64,000 nt of DNA from an uncultured Pelagibacteraceae bacterium (GTDB taxonomy: Bacteria; Pseudomonadota; Alphaproteobacteria; Pelagibacterales; Pelagibacteraceae), in contig CACKXQ010000006.1 of assembly GCA_902604245.1 (NCBI GenBank), positions 1-64,000 on the forward strand, given 5' to 3'. Below are positions 33,837-44,224 of this stretch, piece after piece. Under the pieces are notes generated by a model, which had not been told where the DNA came from, did not search any database, and worked only from the letters and a program-made list of their open reading frames with translations. The stretch's first letter is position 1. Each line of letters opens with the position of its first letter. A program made the position numbers and the translations under genes.

Positions 33837-34634
33837 TTATAACACATCTTCATGATGATCAGTATCATCTGCGATGGCTTTCACATTCTTTTTAATCATA
33901 AGAAAATGCATTGAACTTATTGGTACCATTAACAAATAAATTACACCTGAAATAATAATAGCGTTAAATGTATAAACAAGAATTAAGCCAAAATATAAGA
34001 TTATTCCAAATAATAAGAATATTGATGTACTTCTTGGGACAGCTATCCTTTTAAAAGAATAAGTTGGTATTTTGCTTATTAATAGTATTGAAACAATTAT
34101 AAACATAATTGGTACAATAATTTGGTAATTTAAGTTTAAAAACTGAAATTCACTAATACTTAATATCAAAGGCATTAAAACAAGAACTCCACCTGCTGGA
34201 GAAGGAATACCTTCAAAAAAATTATCTTTCCAAGAACTTTCTTCATTTGACGAAACATTAAACCTTGCAAGTCTAAGCGCAACACAAACAACATAAATTA
34301 ATGCAATTAACCAACCTGCTCTTCCAGTTTCTGACAACGCCCAAAAATACATTATAAAAGCTGGAGCAACACCAAAACTTATTACATCAGTAAGAGAATC
34401 TAATTCTTTTCCAACTTTAGAAGTTCCTTTAATTAACCTTGCAATTCTCCCATCTAATCCATCAATAATTGCAGCTACTATAACTGCGATAATTGATAAT
34501 TCAAATTTACCATCAAATGCAAACTTTATTGAAGTTAATCCAATACATACTCCAACCAGTGTTAAAATATTTGGTAGAATTACTCTTGTTTTTTTATTAG
34601 AAACTAATTTAATATTTTTATTTTGAGGCTCCAT
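33837..34634 (-). CDS. pssA: CDP-diacylglycerol--serine O-phosphatidyltransferase
   Basis: A 265-residue membrane enzyme that makes phosphatidylserine. The CDP-alcohol phosphotransferase motif is IDGLDGRIARLIKGTSKVGKELDSLTDVISFG (DGxxAR...G...D...D form), about residues 57-88. Seven or eight hydrophobic segments follow and precede it. It is 4 bases after psd, forming the classic psd-pssA pair. Confidence 0.93.
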   Translation of the reverse strand: MEPQNKNIKLVSNKKTRVILPNILTLVGVCIGLTSIKFAFDGKFELSIIAVIVAAIIDGLDGRIARLIKGTSKVGKELDSLTDVISFGVAPAFIMYFWALSETGRAGWLIALIYVVCVALRLARFNVSSNEESSWKDNFFEGIPSPAGGVLVLMPLILSISEFQFLNLNYQIIVPIMFIIVSILLISKIPTYSFKRIAVPRSTSIFLLFGIILYFGLILVYTFNAIIISGVIYLLMVPISSMHFLMIKKNVKAIADDTDHHEDVL

Positions 34635-34638
34635 TAAA

Positions 34639-35283
34639 TTATTTTTTTGCGATTAAAGTTTCACCAGCTATAGTTTTTTGATCAACTTTTACCAAAGGTG
34701 TATAATTTTCAAAATACATATCAGCTCTACTTCCAAATCTAATCATACCTATTCTTGAACCTTGTTCTAAAAGTTCATCTTTTGAAACCTCTGTTACAAT
34801 CCGTCTTGCAACAAGTCCTGCTATTTGGACAACAATTATATCTTCTCCGTCAGAATTTTTTATTTTATAATAATTTCTTTCATTATCTTCACTTGCCTTA
34901 TCTAAAGATGCATTAAAAAACTTTCCTGGTTTATAAAGTATCTCAGATATTGCTCCAGAACATGGAGACCTATTTACATGGCAATCAAAGACATCCATAA
35001 AAATACTAATTTTTTTCATTTGTTTATTTTCTAAACCTAATTCTTTTGGACCATTAGTATCAATTACTTGTAGTACAACTCCATCAGCTGGACTTGTAAG
35101 ATAGTTATCATCACCTATTGAAGTTCTTTCAGGATCTCTAAAAAAATAATAACACCAAATAGTTAATACCAATCCTATAAAACTAAGAAATCCGTTTAGG
35201 AAATAGAAAATTATAGTTACGATTGCAAAAATAATAATAAATTTGTATCCTTCATTATGTATTTTTGGAAATATTTTGCTCAT
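34639..35283 (-). CDS. psd: Phosphatidylserine decarboxylase, short form
   Basis: A 214-residue proenzyme. An N-terminal membrane segment is followed by YYFFRDPERTS, SPADGVVLQV, FMDVFDCHVNRSPCSG and the self-cleavage region RIGMIRFGSRADMYFE, where G184-S185 is the processing site that creates the pyruvoyl group. It converts phosphatidylserine to phosphatidylethanolamine. The length fits the short (archaetidylserine-decarboxylase-like) Psd class. It is the first gene of the operon running to guaA. Confidence 0.93.
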   Translation of the reverse strand: MSKIFPKIHNEGYKFIIIFAIVTIIFYFLNGFLSFIGLVLTIWCYYFFRDPERTSIGDDNYLTSPADGVVLQVIDTNGPKELGLENKQMKKISIFMDVFDCHVNRSPCSGAISEILYKPGKFFNASLDKASEDNERNYYKIKNSDGEDIIVVQIAGLVARRIVTEVSKDELLEQGSRIGMIRFGSRADMYFENYTPLVKVDQKTIAGETLIAKK

Positions 35284-35361
35284 GACAATCCTATAATTGA
35301 TAATTTTGGATTAATATGTATACAAAAAGAATAAATTCAACTATTAAGATATATCGAAAAA

Positions 35362-36576
35362 ATGAGTAAAATAAAGGTCAAAAACCCCATTGTTGAGTTA
35401 GATGGTGATGAAATGACCAGAGTTATATGGGACTTCATAAAAAATAAGCTCGTTTTAACTTACCTTGATCTCAAAATTGAGTACTACGATTTAGGAATGG
35501 AAAGCAGGGATAAAACTGAGGACAAAATAACAATTGAATGTGCTAATGCAATTAAAAGAAATGGTGTCGGTATTAAATGTGCAACCATCACACCTGATGA
35601 AGCTAGAGTAAGAGAATTTAATCTTAAAAAAATGTGGAGATCTCCAAATGGTACAATAAGAAATATAATTGGAGGAACTGTTTTTAGAGAACCCATAATT
35701 TGTAAAAATATTCCAAAACTTGTGCCCTCATGGACAGATCCACTGATAATAGGTAGACATGCATTTGGTGATCAATACAGAGCAACAGACTTTACGGTAC
35801 CCGGTAAAGGTAAATTAGAAATCAAATGGACTGCTGAAGATGGTTCTGATGAGAGAAAGTATGAAGTCTTTAATTTTCCAGGGCCAGGAATAGCTTTATC
35901 TATGTATAATTTAGATAAATCAATAGAAGACTTTGCTAGATCTTGCTTCAACTATGGATTAATTAAAAAATGGCCAGTTTATCTTTCTACCAAAAATACA
36001 ATTTTAAAAAGATACGATGGAAGATTTAAAGATATATTTGAAGAAGTTTTTGAAAATGAATTTAAAGATAGATTTGATCAAAATAAAATTACTTATGAAC
36101 ATAGATTAATAGATGACATGGTAGCATGTGCAATGAAGTGGCATGGAAAATACATTTGGGCATGCAAAAATTATGATGGAGATGTACAATCAGATACAGT
36201 TGCTCAAGGATATGGATCTTTAGGTTTAATGACAAGTGTTTTGCTTGCTCCTGATGGCAAAACAATGGAAGCTGAAGCTGCACATGGAACAGTAACTAGA
36301 CACTTTAGAATGCATCAACAAGGTAAAGAAACATCAACAAATCCAATTGCATCTATTTTTGCTTGGACAAGAGGGCTGGCTCATAGAGGAAAATTAGATG
36401 GAAATGAGGAATTAATAAAGTTCGCAGAGACACTTGAAAAAGTATGTGTTGATTGTGTTGAAGAAGGTTCAATGACTAAGGACTTAGCTATTTTGATAGG
36501 ACCTTCAACAAAGTATTTAACAACTAATCAATTTTTGGATACTTTAGATGGTAAGCTGAGACAAAAACTAAATTAA
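35362..36576 (+). CDS. icd: Isocitrate dehydrogenase, NADP-type
   Basis: A 404-residue enzyme of the homodimeric IDH type also found in eukaryotes. [17 protein letters not shown] is the start, [22 protein letters not shown] binds isocitrate, [12 protein letters not shown] and [21 protein letters not shown] carry the metal aspartates and phosphate sites, and [17 protein letters not shown] contacts the cofactor; the arginine-rich end of this motif favours NADP. It supplies 2-oxoglutarate and NADPH. Its last 9 bases overlap alaS tail to tail. Confidence 0.95.
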   Translation: MSKIKVKNPIVELDGDEMTRVIWDFIKNKLVLTYLDLKIEYYDLGMESRDKTEDKITIECANAIKRNGVGIKCATITPDEARVREFNLKKMWRSPNGTIRNIIGGTVFREPIICKNIPKLVPSWTDPLIIGRHAFGDQYRATDFTVPGKGKLEIKWTAEDGSDERKYEVFNFPGPGIALSMYNLDKSIEDFARSCFNYGLIKKWPVYLSTKNTILKRYDGRFKDIFEEVFENEFKDRFDQNKITYEHRLIDDMVACAMKWHGKYIWACKNYDGDVQSDTVAQGYGSLGLMTSVLLAPDGKTMEAEAAHGTVTRHFRMHQQGKETSTNPIASIFAWTRGLAHRGKLDGNEELIKFAETLEKVCVDCVEEGSMTKDLAILIGPSTKYLTTNQFLDTLDGKLRQKLN

Positions 36577-39231
36577 AGTCTTAATTTTTTCAAAAGCCTC
36601 ATCAATTTTATCTTTAAATTGGCCTCCTGCTTGTGCAAAATCTTTTCTACCACCACCACCTTTTCCACCAATAATTTCAGATCCTGTTTTAGCAAATGTG
36701 ACTGCATCATACTTATCAATAAGCTCATCTGTTATCCCAACAGCAAGACCTACTTTGTCTTCTAGACTAGCAAAAACTATCACAATTCCTGATTTTAAGT
36801 CTTTTTTTCCGACATCAACCAATTTTCTTAGCTCTTTAGGTGGAAGGTCATCAACTTTTTGAAATCTTACACTTACTTTATTAACTTTAACATCTTGAAT
36901 TATATTTTTTGAATTATTTTCTAAAATTGAACTAAATTTTAATTGCTTTAATTGTTTTGATAATTCTTTAATTAAAATTTTATTATCTTCATTTTCTAAA
37001 TTTGGTTTACCACCTAATTTTATTATTTGTTTTGATAAGTCATTAATCATTTCTTCATCTTTTTGTACGGATAAGTCAGATAATTTTTCTTTATTTTGTA
37101 AAAAACTTTTTAGTTGATTTTCTCTAAGTGCTTCTACTCTTCTCACGCCTGCTGCAATTGATGATTGACTAATTATTTTGAATTTTCCAATGTCACCAGT
37201 GTTTCGCACATGCGTACCTCCACATAATTCAGTGGAAAAATACCTTTCTTTTTCATCTCCCATAGATAATACTCTAACCTCTTCTCCATATTTTTCTCCA
37301 AAGAGTGCAAGGGCTCCATTATTTACTGCTTCTTTAGGAGTCATGATCCTTGTTTTAACTTCTGATTTTTTTTGTACCATAGAATTAACGTGATTTTCTA
37401 TTTTTTCTATTTCCTGGTCTGAAATTGGTTTCATATGGCTAAAATCAAATCTTAATCTATCTGGTGCTACTAATGATCCTTTTTGTGTAACATGAGTACC
37501 TAATACTCTTCTTAATGACTCATGCAAAAGGTGTGTTGCAGAGTGATAAGCTCTTATATTATTACGTCTATCAATATCAATTTTCATCTCAACATTGTCT
37601 TTGATTTTTATACTTCCTGATTTAACTTTGCCGTAATGTACAAATAGATCACCTAATTTTTTTTGGACATCTGTTATCTCGAACTTAAAGTTTCCAGATA
37701 TTATTTCACCAGTATCTCCTACCTGTCCCCCAGACTCTCCATAAAAAGGAGTTTGATTTAAAATAATAATTCCTTCATCGTTTTCATTCAATTCATTTAC
37801 TTCTTTGTTGTCCTTTAATAATGATAAAATAATACCTTCTGCTTGGTCAGTTTCATAACCTAGGAATTCTGAAGGACCTAATCTATCTTTTATAGAAAAC
37901 CAAATATCATCTACCGCACTATCACCTGAGCCTTTCCAATTTTTCTTAGCAAGTTCTTTGCTTTCTTTCATTAAACTTTGAAATTTATTATCATCAATTG
38001 TCAAAGATTTATTTTTTAAAATATCTTGCGTAAGATCCAATGGAAAACCATAAGTATCATAGAGTTTAAAAGCTACTTCTCCAGGTAATATCTTATCTAT
38101 TTTAGTTATTTCCTCATTTAATATTTTAATACCTCTATCTAAAAGAATTAAAAATTTTTCCTCTTCCATTCTTAATGTCTCTTTTATTAAAGACTCAGCT
38201 CTCTCTATTTCTGAGTAATTACCTTTCATCTCATCTTTTAAAGTTTTAAAAATATTATAAAAAATTGGTTCTTTAGAACCAAGTAGGTGTGAATGCCTCA
38301 TTCCTCTTCTCATAATTCTTCTTAGGACATAACCTCTTCCTTCATTTGATGGTAAAACTCCTTCGGCAATTAAAAATGAACTTGCTCGTAAGTGATCTGC
38401 TATTACTCTAAAACTTGCTAAATTATCGTTATTAGGCTGAACTTTTAAAATTTCTGCAGCAGAGTTTATTATTTTTTTAAAATGATCTGTTTCGTAGTTG
38501 TCGTGAGTTCCTTGAAGTAATGCAGCAATTCTCTCTAAACCCATTCCAGTATCAACTGATGGTTTTGGCAGATTAATTCGTTTATCTTTTGAAATTTGCT
38601 CATACTGCATAAAGACTAAATTCCAAATTTCTATAAATCTATCCCCATCCTCATTTTTTGATCCTGGTAATCCACCTTCTAAGTGTTCTCCATGATCATA
38701 AAATATTTCAGAACAAGGACCGCAAGGTCCTGTTTCACCCATAGACCAAAAATTATCAAATGTTGCTATCCTTATGATTTTATCTTCATTTAACCCAGCG
38801 ATTTTTTTCCAGTAATTAAAAGCTTCATCATCATCATGGTAGACAGTTACATAAAGCCTATTTTTATCTAAACCAAATTCTTTAGTTATTAAATTCCATG
38901 CTAATTCAATAGCTCTTTCTTTAAAATAATCGCCAAAAGAAAAGTTCCCCAACATTTCAAAAAATGTATGGTGTCTTGGAGTATAGCCAACATTTTCAAG
39001 ATCGTTATGCTTACCACCAGCTCTTACACATTTTTGAGATGTTGTAGCTCTTTGATAGTCTCTCTTTTCCAGTCCTGTAAACACATTTTTAAATTGGACC
39101 ATTCCTGAATTGGCAAACATCAATGTTGGGTCATTATTCGGGACTAAATTGCTAGACTCAACTATTTTATGATCATTTTTTTCAAAATAATCTAAGAATG
39201 CTGACCTTATTTCATTTAATGTTTTAGCCAT
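36568..39231 (-). CDS. alaS: Alanyl-tRNA synthetase
   Basis: 887 residues, full length. Catalytic domain start ([41 protein letters not shown]), [22 protein letters not shown] and [20 protein letters not shown] are clear, followed by the editing domain with [11 protein letters not shown] and [15 protein letters not shown] (zinc ligands), and a C-terminal glycine-rich region ([16 protein letters not shown]). Charges tRNA-Ala and clears mischarged serine. It follows recA but is separated by a terminator at 39281-39311. Confidence 0.96.
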   Translation of the reverse strand: MAKTLNEIRSAFLDYFEKNDHKIVESSNLVPNNDPTLMFANSGMVQFKNVFTGLEKRDYQRATTSQKCVRAGGKHNDLENVGYTPRHHTFFEMLGNFSFGDYFKERAIELAWNLITKEFGLDKNRLYVTVYHDDDEAFNYWKKIAGLNEDKIIRIATFDNFWSMGETGPCGPCSEIFYDHGEHLEGGLPGSKNEDGDRFIEIWNLVFMQYEQISKDKRINLPKPSVDTGMGLERIAALLQGTHDNYETDHFKKIINSAAEILKVQPNNDNLASFRVIADHLRASSFLIAEGVLPSNEGRGYVLRRIMRRGMRHSHLLGSKEPIFYNIFKTLKDEMKGNYSEIERAESLIKETLRMEEEKFLILLDRGIKILNEEITKIDKILPGEVAFKLYDTYGFPLDLTQDILKNKSLTIDDNKFQSLMKESKELAKKNWKGSGDSAVDDIWFSIKDRLGPSEFLGYETDQAEGIILSLLKDNKEVNELNENDEGIIILNQTPFYGESGGQVGDTGEIISGNFKFEITDVQKKLGDLFVHYGKVKSGSIKIKDNVEMKIDIDRRNNIRAYHSATHLLHESLRRVLGTHVTQKGSLVAPDRLRFDFSHMKPISDQEIEKIENHVNSMVQKKSEVKTRIMTPKEAVNNGALALFGEKYGEEVRVLSMGDEKERYFSTELCGGTHVRNTGDIGKFKIISQSSIAAGVRRVEALRENQLKSFLQNKEKLSDLSVQKDEEMINDLSKQIIKLGGKPNLENEDNKILIKELSKQLKQLKFSSILENNSKNIIQDVKVNKVSVRFQKVDDLPPKELRKLVDVGKKDLKSGIVIVFASLEDKVGLAVGITDELIDKYDAVTFAKTGSEIIGGKGGGGRKDFAQAGGQFKDKIDEAFEKIKTLI

Positions 39232-39280
39232 ATTAAACCAAAATACAGCATTTTTATATGATGTCTACACTTCTGAAGGG

Positions 39281-39311
39281 AAAAAAGGCGCCCAATAGAG
39301 CGCCTTTTTTT
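39281..39311 (-). terminator. Rho-independent terminator after recA
   Basis: The stem AAAAAAGGCGC/GCGCCTTTTTT surrounds a loop of about 8 bases at 39292-39299 and gives a T run in both directions. It ends recA transcription on the minus strand and separates recA from alaS, 49 bases downstream. It is one of the few GC-rich hairpins here. Confidence 0.85.
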
Positions 39312-39330
39312 AATAACTAAAAGTTATCTG

Positions 39331-40455
39331 CTAATTCTTTTTAGAAGGAACTTCTTCCTCTTTTTTCTGCGCTTCAAGCTTTTCTTCACTTAAAGGATTG
39401 CCTTCAATCTTCTTTGAAATAACGCCAGCTTTTTCTCTAATAGCCATTTCAATCTCAGCTGCAGCTTTTGGATTTTGTTCAAGGTAAAGTTTAGCATTCT
39501 CTCTACCTTGACCAATTTTTTCACCTTTATAAGCGTACCAAGCTCCAGATTTTTCAACAATCTCAGCTTTGGCACCAAGGTCGATTAGTTCCCCTACTTT
39601 ACTAATTCCTTTTCCATACATTAAGTCAAACTCAACAACTTTAAATGGTGGTGCAACTTTGTTTTTAACAACTTTTACTCTTGTTGTATTTCCAACAATT
39701 TGCTCTTTATCTTTTATTGCTCCAATTCTTCTAATATCCATTCTTACTGAAGAATAAAATTTCAAAGAATTACCTCCAGAAGTTGTTTCTGGACTTCCAA
39801 ACATTACACCAATTTTCATTCTAATTTGGTTAATAAATATAACCATTGTATTAGTTCTTGAAATTGATCCTGTTAATTTTCTAAGAGCTTGAGACATTAG
39901 TCTTGCTTGAAGACCAACATGGTGATCTCCCATATCTCCTTCGATTTCTGCTCTTGGAGTTAATGCTGCAACAGAGTCGACTACTAAAACTGACATTGAA
40001 CCAGATTTGATTAAAGTATCAGTTATTTCTAATGCTTGTTCACCAGTGTCTGGTTGTGAAATAAGCAACTCCTCTGTGTTAACTCCTAATTTCTTTGCAT
40101 AGACTGGATCCAATGCATGTTCTGCATCTACAAATCCACAAATTCCACCTGCTTTTTGCGCTTCAGCAACAACTTGTAATGCTAATGTAGTTTTGCCAGA
40201 TGACTCTGGTCCATAAATTTCAATAATTCTGCCTTTTGGTAATCCACCTATTCCAAGTGCCAAGTCTAAACTCAAAGATCCAGTAGAAATGGACTCAATA
40301 TCCATTGCTTTTTGTTCTCCAAGCTTCATCACAGAGCCTTTTCCAAAGCTGTCTGTTATCTGGCTGATTGCTGCATCTAGTGCTTTATTTTTTTCTTTAT
40401 CTTCCAATTCTTTATCTTTTGTGGGTTTCACCACTTTTAAATTATTTTTAGTCAT
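39331..40455 (-). CDS. recA: Recombinase RecA
   Basis: A 374-residue recombinase. Walker [10 protein letters not shown] is at 82-90, [19 protein letters not shown] precedes it, then [76 protein letters not shown] and a lysine-rich acidic tail. Longer N-terminus than the E. coli protein (about 25 residues). A near-consensus SOS box lies upstream and a strong terminator downstream. Central to recombination and to induction of the nearby umuDC. Confidence 0.97.
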   Translation of the reverse strand: MTKNNLKVVKPTKDKELEDKEKNKALDAAISQITDSFGKGSVMKLGEQKAMDIESISTGSLSLDLALGIGGLPKGRIIEIYGPESSGKTTLALQVVAEAQKAGGICGFVDAEHALDPVYAKKLGVNTEELLISQPDTGEQALEITDTLIKSGSMSVLVVDSVAALTPRAEIEGDMGDHHVGLQARLMSQALRKLTGSISRTNTMVIFINQIRMKIGVMFGSPETTSGGNSLKFYSSVRMDIRRIGAIKDKEQIVGNTTRVKVVKNKVAPPFKVVEFDLMYGKGISKVGELIDLGAKAEIVEKSGAWYAYKGEKIGQGRENAKLYLEQNPKAAAEIEMAIREKAGVISKKIEGNPLSEEKLEAQKKEEEVPSKKN

Positions 40456-40505
40456 TTTTTGCCTCGTTTTTTTTATTTATTAACATTCGAATCATGAAAA
40501 TAAAT

Positions 40506-40520
40506 GTACACATTTTGTTC
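40506..40520. promoter_or_regulatory. Near-consensus SOS (LexA) box upstream of recA
   Basis: GTAC-N7-GTTC occupies 40506-40520, one base from the alphaproteobacterial GTTC-N7-GTTC consensus. It is 51 bases upstream of the recA ATG, a normal position for LexA control. A perfect GAAC-N7-GAAC box lies before umuD in the same window, which supports the reading. Confidence 0.6.
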
Positions 40521-40563
40521 TCATTGGCAATATTTTTTTAAAATTAGGTCTAGAAGTCCCTAT

Positions 40564-41862
40564 TTATCTGAGTTTTAGGTATTCGCTATTTAATAATCCT
40601 GCAGACTTCAACAGTCTATATTGCGCTAATAAGTAATTTCTTTCAGCTTCGGCAAGATTTATTTTAGCATTTATTAGATTTGATCTTGATTGAAGAACAT
40701 CAAATGTAGATCTATTCAATCCACTTTCATATTCAAAGGTAATTCCCTCATTTGCAATTTCTGCAGCCTTAACTTGCGATTGCACAGCCCTTAAAAGACT
40801 TTTTGAAGACTCTAAAGTAGACCAAGCTGCGGTAACTCCTTGAGTATTATTTCTAAAAGCATTCTCAAGTAATAATTTTTTCATTCCTTTTACTTGAAGA
40901 TTTTTATTTATATTTGATTTATTCTTTCCTCCAAATTGAAATGGCCAACTTACTGTTGCTTGTAGTACATCTTTTTCCCTTTCATCGTAAGTTGCACTTA
41001 GATCATCAGTATATGATCTTTCGAGTGAAAGTTTTGCTGTCGGAGATAAATCTGATCTTGCAATTTTAACATCTAATTCGGACTGTCCATATTCTATTTC
41101 GGCAATGATAAGATCAGGACTTTTTTGTTCAGATATCTTTTTTGCATCAACTAAACTTGTAGGTAGTGGAACTTCAGAATTATAAATCTTTTTTAATTTT
41201 TCATTACTGCTGATTGGTCCAATTATATTTTCATAAGCTAGTTTACTCGTGATAATACTATTTTGTGCTCCAATGTAACCTGCTTGTGCCCCTGATAAAG
41301 AAGATTGGGACTGTGCTAAGTCAGTTGCAGTTATTTGGGCTCTAGACAGTCTTGCATTATCAATCTCAAATTGTCTTTGAAGTAGGTTAACATTTTCTTC
41401 ATTAATTTTTAGTTTTTCATAAGCAAGAATTAAACCTGTGTAAGCCTCAATTGCTTTCATAAAAACATCTTGTTCTTTTTTAATAAGTTGTGCTTCAGAT
41501 AAATTTAATCCTAATTTACTTTTTTCATATTTTGTGCCACGTTCACTACCATCCAAAAGTGTTTGTTCTAACTTTATAGAAGATGTCATTGGATTTGTAT
41601 TAGTTATTGAAGCATCAGTACCATCTTGATTTGTAAGTTTATTTGTATCTTCAAAACTTTTAGTACCTGAAAGAGTTAAAGTTGGAAAAAAATCACTTTT
41701 AGAAATATTTAAGACTTCTTTTTGAACTTCTAAGTTTTTTCGCTCAGCTTGTAGTTCTAGATTATTTTGAAAAGTAGTTTTTAATGCATCACTTAAAGTT
41801 GCTGCTGCTACAGATGTTACAGAAAGCAATAAAAGCGAGGTGATAAGAAAAAAATTTTTCAT
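40564..41862 (-). CDS. TolC-family outer-membrane efflux protein
   Basis: A 432-residue protein with a signal peptide (MKNFFLITSLLLLSVTSVAAA) and two repeats of the outer-membrane efflux (OEP) pattern: LKTTFQNNLELQAERKNLEVQKEVLNISKSDFFPTLTLSG near the start and FEYESGLNRSTFDVLQSRSNLINAKINLAEAERNYLLAQYRLL near the end. It forms the trimeric exit tunnel of type I secretion or drug efflux systems. No partner pump genes are adjacent. It overlaps the glycerate kinase gene by 4 bases, which may be only compaction. Confidence 0.9.
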   Translation of the reverse strand: MKNFFLITSLLLLSVTSVAAATLSDALKTTFQNNLELQAERKNLEVQKEVLNISKSDFFPTLTLSGTKSFEDTNKLTNQDGTDASITNTNPMTSSIKLEQTLLDGSERGTKYEKSKLGLNLSEAQLIKKEQDVFMKAIEAYTGLILAYEKLKINEENVNLLQRQFEIDNARLSRAQITATDLAQSQSSLSGAQAGYIGAQNSIITSKLAYENIIGPISSNEKLKKIYNSEVPLPTSLVDAKKISEQKSPDLIIAEIEYGQSELDVKIARSDLSPTAKLSLERSYTDDLSATYDEREKDVLQATVSWPFQFGGKNKSNINKNLQVKGMKKLLLENAFRNNTQGVTAAWSTLESSKSLLRAVQSQVKAAEIANEGITFEYESGLNRSTFDVLQSRSNLINAKINLAEAERNYLLAQYRLLKSAGLLNSEYLKLR

Positions 41863-42785
41863 TTATTATATTTTATGGATTTAATTTGATGATTTCTATT
41901 TAAATTTAATACTATTGATGAATATTTTGGAGCAAATTTGAACATATTCTGTGTGACTCTTTGGTAGGTCTGCATAAATTTTAATAGCTCGTTTTTGCTC
42001 ATAACCTTGCTATTTGCTTTATTTTTTGAGTTTAACTTAAGTAACACCTCCTGCTTAAGTCTCCAACTTTGTAATAGTTTGAAGCTACCAGCTTTTAAAA
42101 ATAACAAACAGTCTAATTTAGAAAATAATTTTTTATATTTTGTTTGTAATTGATAATTTACATATTTTCTCCATCTTAAATTTTTATCTTCTGTTCTCTC
42201 AAGAGAATTAATCGATTTTTTTAAAGTTGTATTTTTTTCTGCTCTAGCTCCTACACACCATCCTTCAAAGATTATAACATCTGGTACCTTTTTAACTAGA
42301 TACCAGGACTTTCTTTTTAATCTATCATCTATTGCCTTATTAAATTTAGGAAGTCTTTGTTGATTAAATCGCTTTTCCTTTGTTTTTTTTAGAAGATCAA
42401 AGATAAAATTTATGTCGTGAGTACCTGGAACACCTCTAGTCATTAATAAGGGATGAATTTTTTTAGATAATTTTATTCTATCCTTTCGGGTTTTATACAA
42501 ATCATCAATTGAGATTTTAAAAACATTTAACTTAAAATATTTTGTTAGAATAATTTTTAAAATAGAGCTTATCGTTGTTTTACCAGTTCCTTGACCTCCT
42601 GCTAAACCAATTAAATAAGGGTTAGAAATTTTCGTTCTATTTGAAATCCAGAAACTAATTGGAATTAGAAAAGATTTTATCATCTTTTCTTTATTTTTGA
42701 ATTTTTCTTTTGATGTTTCTTGTGACTTGATAAATTTAAAACAATCCTTACTAACTTTTCTATAACACTCAGTAATTGATTGCAT
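41859..42785 (-). CDS. glyK: D-glycerate 3-kinase-like P-loop kinase
   Basis: A 308-residue kinase with Walker A GLAGGQGTGKTT (64-75), the base ISIDDLYKTRKDRIKL, HPLLMTRGVPGTHDINF and VIIFEGWCVGARA. This set matches the D-glycerate 3-kinase (plant GLYK) group and related uridine-kinase/phosphoribulokinase-fold enzymes. It would phosphorylate glycerate to 3-phosphoglycerate, closing the glycolate/glyoxylate salvage route. The substrate is inferred from the family pattern. First gene before the TolC-type protein. Confidence 0.8.
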   Translation of the reverse strand: MQSITECYRKVSKDCFKFIKSQETSKEKFKNKEKMIKSFLIPISFWISNRTKISNPYLIGLAGGQGTGKTTISSILKIILTKYFKLNVFKISIDDLYKTRKDRIKLSKKIHPLLMTRGVPGTHDINFIFDLLKKTKEKRFNQQRLPKFNKAIDDRLKRKSWYLVKKVPDVIIFEGWCVGARAEKNTTLKKSINSLERTEDKNLRWRKYVNYQLQTKYKKLFSKLDCLLFLKAGSFKLLQSWRLKQEVLLKLNSKNKANSKVMSKNELLKFMQTYQRVTQNMFKFAPKYSSIVLNLNRNHQIKSIKYNK

Positions 42786-42791
42786 AAAAAT

Positions 42792-43160
42792 TTATTGTTT
42801 TTGATCTAATGGATGATTTTTGCCATCATTCACTGGCACATCTTCAATTTCAAATGGTTCTACACCTTCTATACAAGCAATATTCACACCATATATTTTT
42901 GGATTACTTCTAGGTCTGTTATGAGTGTGAATTCCACAAATTGAACAAAAGTAATGTTTGGCAGTATTAGTATAAAATTGATAAAGTGATAACTTATCTT
43001 CTCCTTTTGTAAGTTTAAAATCATCAGGTCCAAGTACTCCAATAATGTAACCTTTTTTTTTACAGATTGAACAATTGCAGCGCATAATTTTTTCAATACC
43101 ACCCAAAGGCATCTTAACCTCAGCTTCTATTGCACCACAATGACAGGATAGTTTTTTCAT
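42792..43160 (-). CDS. GFA/CENP-V family zinc protein
   Basis: A 122-residue beta-fold zinc protein. Cysteines occur as LSCHCGAIE, RCNCSICKKKGY and YFCSICGIHTHN, the three-part zinc pattern of the GFA family. The first studied member was thought to help glutathione condense with formaldehyde, but most members are of unknown function. A second GFA gene lies 19 bases upstream on the same strand; the two are a tandem pair with divergent sequences. Confidence 0.85.
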   Translation of the reverse strand: MKKLSCHCGAIEAEVKMPLGGIEKIMRCNCSICKKKGYIIGVLGPDDFKLTKGEDKLSLYQFYTNTAKHYFCSICGIHTHNRPRSNPKIYGVNIACIEGVEPFEIEDVPVNDGKNHPLDQKQ

Positions 43161-43179
43161 ACTTTAATCTCCTAAAAAA

Positions 43180-43662
43180 TTATTTATTATTATTTTTTAA
43201 ATACTCATTGTATCTTTTTAAACTTTCCTCTGGCCATGTTTTTTTTGGATCATACATCTTTTCAAAACAAATTACATCCTCTGTAAGTTTTAGCCATGGA
43301 TCTTTGTCTTTTATAAAAATATGTACTTGTGGTGGGAAATTTTTTGAATTATCTAAAGTTTTAGTTCTTACTGTTAATCTACCAACAGCTGAAGCATAAT
43401 CAGTATAAATATAAGTTCCACATTTGGTACAAAAATATGCTTTGGAAGTAGCTCCGCTTCCTGCTTTAAGTTCAGTTGACGAAATATTACCCTCTATAAT
43501 TAAAGTATTGTCTAGAACACTCGTATTAATAACATAAGAGGACCCAGTTATAATTTTACAATCTTTGCAATGGCAAGCTTGGGTGAATAGAGGCTTCTCA
43601 GTAATTCTATATTTAACCTGACCACAAATACATCTTCCTGTTAAGCTTTCGTTTTTTTTCAT
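43180..43662 (-). CDS. GFA/CENP-V family zinc protein
   Basis: A 160-residue GFA protein with GRCICGQVKYRI, ACHCKDCKIITGS and YFCTKCGTYIYTD carrying the zinc-binding cysteines. The C-terminal extension (KDPWLKLTEDVICFEKMYDPKKTWPEESLKRYNEYL) is longer than in the neighbour. Function unknown; proximity to a second member suggests related substrates. The gap to umuD carries an SOS box; on this strand the upstream region shows no clear signal. Confidence 0.85.
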   Translation of the reverse strand: MKKNESLTGRCICGQVKYRITEKPLFTQACHCKDCKIITGSSYVINTSVLDNTLIIEGNISSTELKAGSGATSKAYFCTKCGTYIYTDYASAVGRLTVRTKTLDNSKNFPPQVHIFIKDKDPWLKLTEDVICFEKMYDPKKTWPEESLKRYNEYLKNNNK

Positions 43663-43809
43663 TTTTTATATTTGAACTATTTATGGTTAAAGTTATCCAC
43701 AAGTATACTAAATATAGTTTTGATGTTCACGTTTTGATTCACTTTTGATTCAGTTTCAGACTCAAAATACAACCTGATTGACACTATTGAATAACTTGGA
43801 TATTAATTA

Positions 43810-43824
43810 GAACAAAATAAGAAC
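43810..43824. promoter_or_regulatory. SOS (LexA) box before umuDC
   Basis: GAAC at 43810-43813, seven bases, then GAAC at 43821-43824: an exact match to the alphaproteobacterial GTTC-N7-GTTC box read on the other strand. It ends four bases before the umuD ATG, so LexA binding would block initiation of transcription or the leader itself. Confidence 0.85.
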
Positions 43825-43828
43825 ATTT

Positions 43829-44224
43829 ATGAAGCTAACTATACCTTACTATTTACATAAAGCTGGTGCGGGTTTTCCATCCCCTGCTACAGACTATATT
43901 GAGGAAGACATCGATTTAAATGTTCATTTAATCAAGAATGTTCCAGCAACTTTCATCATAAGAGTTCAAGGAAAATCAATGGTGGATGTTGGAATTAATG
44001 ATGGTGATCTATTAGTTGTTGATAAAAGTTTAACACCAAAAAACTTCTCAACAGTTATTGCAAATGTTCATGATGAACTAGTTGTTAAAAGTTTAGTTCA
44101 AGAAAGAGATAAAAAATTTTTAACATCAGGCTCTAAAGAATTTACAGATCGAATTTTAATTAACGAAGATGAAGATATATTTATTTGGGGAGTTGTAACT
44201 TATGTCATCCATTCAGTATACTAA
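43829..44224 (+). CDS. umuD: UmuD-like error-prone polymerase accessory protease
   Basis: A 131-residue S24-family protein aligning with UmuD. The self-cleavage site is A14-G15 in [14 protein letters not shown], the catalytic serine S50 in [14 protein letters not shown] and the lysine K87 in ELVVKSL; each lies ten positions earlier than in E. coli UmuD, so the N-terminal arm is shorter. RecA-stimulated cleavage would give UmuD'. The SOS box in front and umuC overlapping by 23 bases confirm a standard umuDC operon. Confidence 0.93.
   Translation: MKLTIPYYLHKAGAGFPSPATDYIEEDIDLNVHLIKNVPATFIIRVQGKSMVDVGINDGDLLVVDKSLTPKNFSTVIANVHDELVVKSLVQERDKKFLTSGSKEFTDRILINEDEDIFIWGVVTYVIHSVY

Noticed and set aside
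39390-39578. Alternative-frame open frame inside recA on the same strand
   Set aside because: RecA motifs occupy another frame over the same bases; this frame is a by-product of codon use.
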